NCBI GenBank assembly: GCA_944380515.1 | Contig: CALWHT010000058.1 | Coordinates: forward strand, 1 to 64,000 | DNA: 64,000 bases | Direction of reading: 5' to 3' | Origin: an uncultured Roseburia sp. | Lineage (GTDB): Bacteria > Bacillota > Clostridia > Lachnospirales > Lachnospiraceae | Part shown: positions 62,601 through 64,000 of the stretch, piece after piece | How the letters are laid out: the number at the start of each line of letters is the position of its first letter | Numbering within the stretch: position 1 is the first letter of the stretch | The notes under the pieces: generated by a model | Told to the model about the DNA's origin: nothing | The model's database searches: none | The model's input: the letters and a program-made list of their open reading frames with translations, nothing else | Program-made: the position numbers and the translations under genes

Positions 62601-62683
62601 CGGTGACAGGTGCCACGAAAAAGAACGCAGTTTTGGTTACGAGTTCGAAAAGCTGTAAAACGCTTAAGAATAAAATAAAGTAA
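59636..62683 (+). CDS. Secreted right-handed parallel beta-helix protein
   Basis: A 1015-residue exported protein. The signal peptide (KRLAVFALCAMLVGTSGTPGVYA) is followed by a Thr/Glu-rich stretch to about residue 120. From about 130 the chain is a right-handed beta-helix: short NxITGNTIxxAxxxGI-type coils recur to the C-terminus, with a pectate-lyase-superfamily-like start (LIVFAGVQNATVTNCTFYG). The last 350 residues hold two copies of a module of about 180 residues and are very Lys-rich. No LPXTG or SLH motif is present. AGGAGGGAGAG precedes the ATG. It could be a depolymerase or epimerase of the adjacent polymer, or an adhesin. No catalytic residues can be named. Confidence 0.78.
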   Translation: MKRLAVFALCAMLVGTSGTPGVYAAGQAEQPAAEAELATETELTEETEGTEQAAEDVTGTEEPESTEAVEETEEVESETELPTETEKVESETELPAETELTEETEGTEQATENKLKKDTKVKGAGLQAKTVTAVSGCTAAELQELLDENKDGEYQLTVIIPAGTYNLTKSLYVYANTTIQADANAKLVKQSGYGAMIEAKLVADDGGYDGNHDITIDGGIWDSTPTMNQETGTETFRFIHCNNITVKNATLCNVPEGSHLIVFAGVQNATVTNCTFYGYNNWKNAEDPKEAIQLDVVHSEVQVPTQQDVKWDDLPCDNITISGCNFYEFSRGIGSHTAVAGRLHSNVTITGNTFRDLSESAVRLYNYKDSVVSGNTIQNVVEGILVYNYIAGADENSYFTPLDGNIGTLPTDYNVQIRNNVVQNISDASGVWGDGIRVIGGPDRPLYGVDITGNSISSTSRYGIFATTAPDLTVNGNNQITGTASDAILLTEGTDNAQISGNNISAGEAGIAANNSDGLSAWGNTITANEHGISLLDSENVAIGQASAGNTITAGENGIALSRQGNGSGCTAGSVLYNNIQSAGENGIFVYKSAKVTVEGNTIAAAGENGILASTDCTEVKIASNQVNTAKKNGISVTSQSKYAEVTGNTVLGYGTGNVSGNRYGIMILKSGGSSSVNTKVQGNSVTGTGKKTGRNGIHINGSAYTTVSGNTVNKADGAGIYVYQSKNCKVGVGSKDYNTIQSPKEAGIHVTATCDGTTVNYNKISSAKGDGIAVYKSKKVTVNRNSVSASKNGIYVTTSSTSSKITNNTVNSAGKNGIQLSGKSKASTISGNTIKKYSTAISNGSGIYVYQAGGNSAKATTKVSKNKITGTGKSKKKHGIRVSTAAYTKVESNTVNTPAGAGIYVYKSKNCTINKNKITKAKAQGIYVTTACDKVKITSNTVSKAASSGIATYKAPKATISSNKVTALKKQKGIWVSTSNSTQIKSNTVTGATKKNAVLVTSSKSCKTLKNKIK
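59740..59975 (+). repeat. Thr/Glu-rich direct repeats in the beta-helix protein gene
   Basis: The coding units at about 59747-59800 and 59921-59971 share about 50 nearly identical bases (encoding TELTEETEGTEQA), with an intermediate repeat of ESETELPTETE units. Length change by slippage or recombination is possible. Confidence 0.75.
61618..62683 (+). repeat. Duplicated 183-codon module in the beta-helix protein
   Basis: Two consecutive modules (about 61618-62165 and 62166-62683) share the landmarks GIMILKSGGSS/GIYVYQAGGNS, VTGTGKKTGRNGIHI/ITGTGKSKKKHGIRV and GAGIYVYQSKNCKV/GAGIYVYKSKNCTI in the same spacing, showing an internal tandem duplication. Confidence 0.7.
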
Positions 62684-62699
62684 AAGGATACGGTTCGAA

Positions 62700-64000
62700 A
62701 TGAAGTTTTTGCAGAAAAAGGCAGAAGACAGGAAACGTGAGCAAGACTTAGTGCGCAAAAAAACAATTGAGGTGCAGACCGCGTGTCAGAATGACACGCG
62801 GCTGGCACAGCGCATAAAATATGCGGAATATCTGGAGAATTGTCCGATTGAAAAAAAACATATTTTGTATGAGGCGTATAGCGGCAGGAGCATCTCCTGC
62901 AGTCCTTACGCTATTTTTAAATATCTGCTTTCACACAGGCAGTTTAAAAATTATGTCCATATTTGGGTGCTTGGAGATTTTGAGGACAACAGACAGATGA
63001 TGCTTCAATATGCAGGATTTGAAAATGTCAAATTTGTCTGCAGGCAGTCTGATGAGTATCTCAGATATCTTGCGACGGCAGAGTATTTAATTAATAATGC
63101 CACTTTCCCGGCATTTTTTGCAAAACGTAAGGGACAGATTTATGTGAACACCTGGCATGGAACACCTCTCAAAAAAATGGGATATGACATACCCGGTGGA
63201 AGAAAAGGGGCGGGAAATGTCATTCGGAATTTTCTGCTCGCGGATTATCTCATTTCGGGAAATTCCGTTTTGACGGATATGTATCGGAAAGCATATAAGC
63301 TGGATGGTATCTATGAGGGGGAGATTCTGGAGGAGGGAATGCCGAGGAGCGACAGCTATTTCCGGGCTGACAGGGCAGAGGTGATTCAAAAGCTCAGAGA
63401 ATGCGGAGTAGATATTGATCCGGATAAAAAAATCATTTTGTATGCTCCGACCTGGAAAGGAGAAAATTTTGGCAAGCCCAATCTCGATTTGCGGGAGTGC
63501 TTTGAAGCGGTAGAGAGCATCCGGCGGCATGTGGATCTGGAGCAATACCAGATTCTCGTAAAACTCCATCAGATTATTTATAAATACGCGAAGCTGCAGG
63601 GCGGGGAGTTTATTCCGGCGACAATGGACACGAACGAACTGTTTGCGGCTGTGGATGTTTTGATTACGGATTATTCCAGCATTTTTTTCGATTTTCTGGT
63701 CACGGGGAGACCGATTTTATTTTATCTTCCTGATTTGGAAAGCTACAGTGATTACCGGGGCGTATATTTTGATGTAAAGCAGCTTCCCGGGCCAATTGCA
63801 GCGAATCCGGAAGAATTGGGTGAGCTGGTGAAAGAACTTCCGGAAACCGCAAAATTGTGCAGCGAGAAATACCAGAGGATTAGGAAGCTTGTATGTGCGA
63901 AGGATGATGGCCGGGTTTGTGAGCGTATTGTCAACAGAATTTTTCAGAACAGGCCGTCCCGGGAAAGGATTAAGTGCGATAGATGTGATAAAATCAAGCT
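62700..64000 (+). CDS. CDP-glycerol glycerophosphotransferase family protein, 3'-truncated by the window edge
   Basis: Open from ATG 62700 to the last base, 433 complete codons. The N-terminal 60 residues are basic and helical (KFLQKKAEDRKREQDLVRKK). The Glyphos_transf core follows: HILYEAYSGRSISCSPYAIF, IYVNTWHGTPLKKMGYDIPG (His near residue 149), EGMPRSDSYF, ILYAPTWKGENFGKPNLDL and VLITDYSSIFFDFLVTGRPI. This is the fourth enzyme of the family in the window. It starts 16 bases after the beta-helix gene without a strong ribosome binding site (AAAAGGA lies 15 bases upstream). Whether a GT4 domain follows, as in the two fusions, cannot be seen. Confidence 0.87.
   Translation, partial: MKFLQKKAEDRKREQDLVRKKTIEVQTACQNDTRLAQRIKYAEYLENCPIEKKHILYEAYSGRSISCSPYAIFKYLLSHRQFKNYVHIWVLGDFEDNRQMMLQYAGFENVKFVCRQSDEYLRYLATAEYLINNATFPAFFAKRKGQIYVNTWHGTPLKKMGYDIPGGRKGAGNVIRNFLLADYLISGNSVLTDMYRKAYKLDGIYEGEILEEGMPRSDSYFRADRAEVIQKLRECGVDIDPDKKIILYAPTWKGENFGKPNLDLRECFEAVESIRRHVDLEQYQILVKLHQIIYKYAKLQGGEFIPATMDTNELFAAVDVLITDYSSIFFDFLVTGRPILFYLPDLESYSDYRGVYFDVKQLPGPIAANPEELGELVKELPETAKLCSEKYQRIRKLVCAKDDGRVCERIVNRIFQNRPSRERIKCDRCDKIK

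Overview
The window reads as a chromosomal segment of a flagellated, Gram-positive Clostridia species, most likely Lachnospiraceae. This is inferred from gene content, not from a marker gene. Supporting points are the Bacillus/Clostridia order mbl-flhO-flhP, a ComFC-YvyF pair, the CdaA-CdaR-GlmM cassette, strong AGGAGG-type ribosome binding sites, a lipoprotein-anchored ABC importer, and a wall-glycopolymer locus with CDP-glycerol chemistry and no outer-membrane (LPS) functions. I see no tRNA, rRNA, CRISPR array, insertion sequence or prophage gene.

Layout. 1-5.5 kb: the 3' part of uvrB, uvrA and a GNAT acetyltransferase. 5.5-6.0 kb: a 449-bp non-coding stretch rich in inverted repeats, then a sigma-A promoter. 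6.0-9.05 kb: an MreB/Mbl-type actin followed by two flagellar rod/hook proteins and a FlgJ-type rod-binding protein, with a candidate sigma-D promoter at the end of mbl and an intrinsic terminator after flgJ. 9.2-11.4 kb: recD2. 11.5-14.3 kb, minus strand: a three-gene ABC importer with a clear sigma-A promoter. 14.5-15.7 kb: comFC and yvyF, then a terminator. 15.8-21.2 kb: a new promoter, two uncharacterised membrane proteins, cdaA, cdaR, glmM and an HPr-type phosphocarrier. 21.2-24.9 kb: dTDP-L-rhamnose synthesis (rfbD, rfbB, rfbA, rfbC).

24.9-45 kb is a lipid-linked, Wzx/Wzy-style polysaccharide locus. It has two phosphoglycosyl transferases that could each start a chain (one at each end), a Wzz-like protein fused to a degenerate tyrosine-kinase domain, a Wzy-like polymerase, a Wzx-like flippase, about nine glycosyltransferases, a sugar epimerase, and two GT-C-like membrane proteins. 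One of the latter is split by an in-frame TAG. From about 42.9 kb the DNA looks more AT-rich.

45-64 kb is a second wall-polymer module, of the ABC-exported teichoic-acid type: TagG/TagH-like exporter, TagD, four CDP-glycerol glycerophosphotransferase-family enzymes (two of them large fusions to a GT4 glycosyltransferase and lying in tandem), and a pyruvyltransferase fused to an FrhB-like domain. It is interleaved with two large secreted proteins: a 1474-residue amidase/eight-FnIII/glucosaminidase autolysin and a 1015-residue parallel beta-helix protein. Both carry a Thr/Glu-rich segment after the signal peptide. The inferred theme is a surface rich in rhamnose-containing polysaccharide and a phosphate-containing polymer, made next to the hydrolase that remodels the wall. 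The most unusual parts are the tandem fusion polymerases, the pyruvyltransferase-FrhB fusion, the Wzz-pseudokinase, the nonsense-split GT-C gene, the uncharacterised membrane proteins in the c-di-AMP operon, and the structured non-coding region upstream of mbl.
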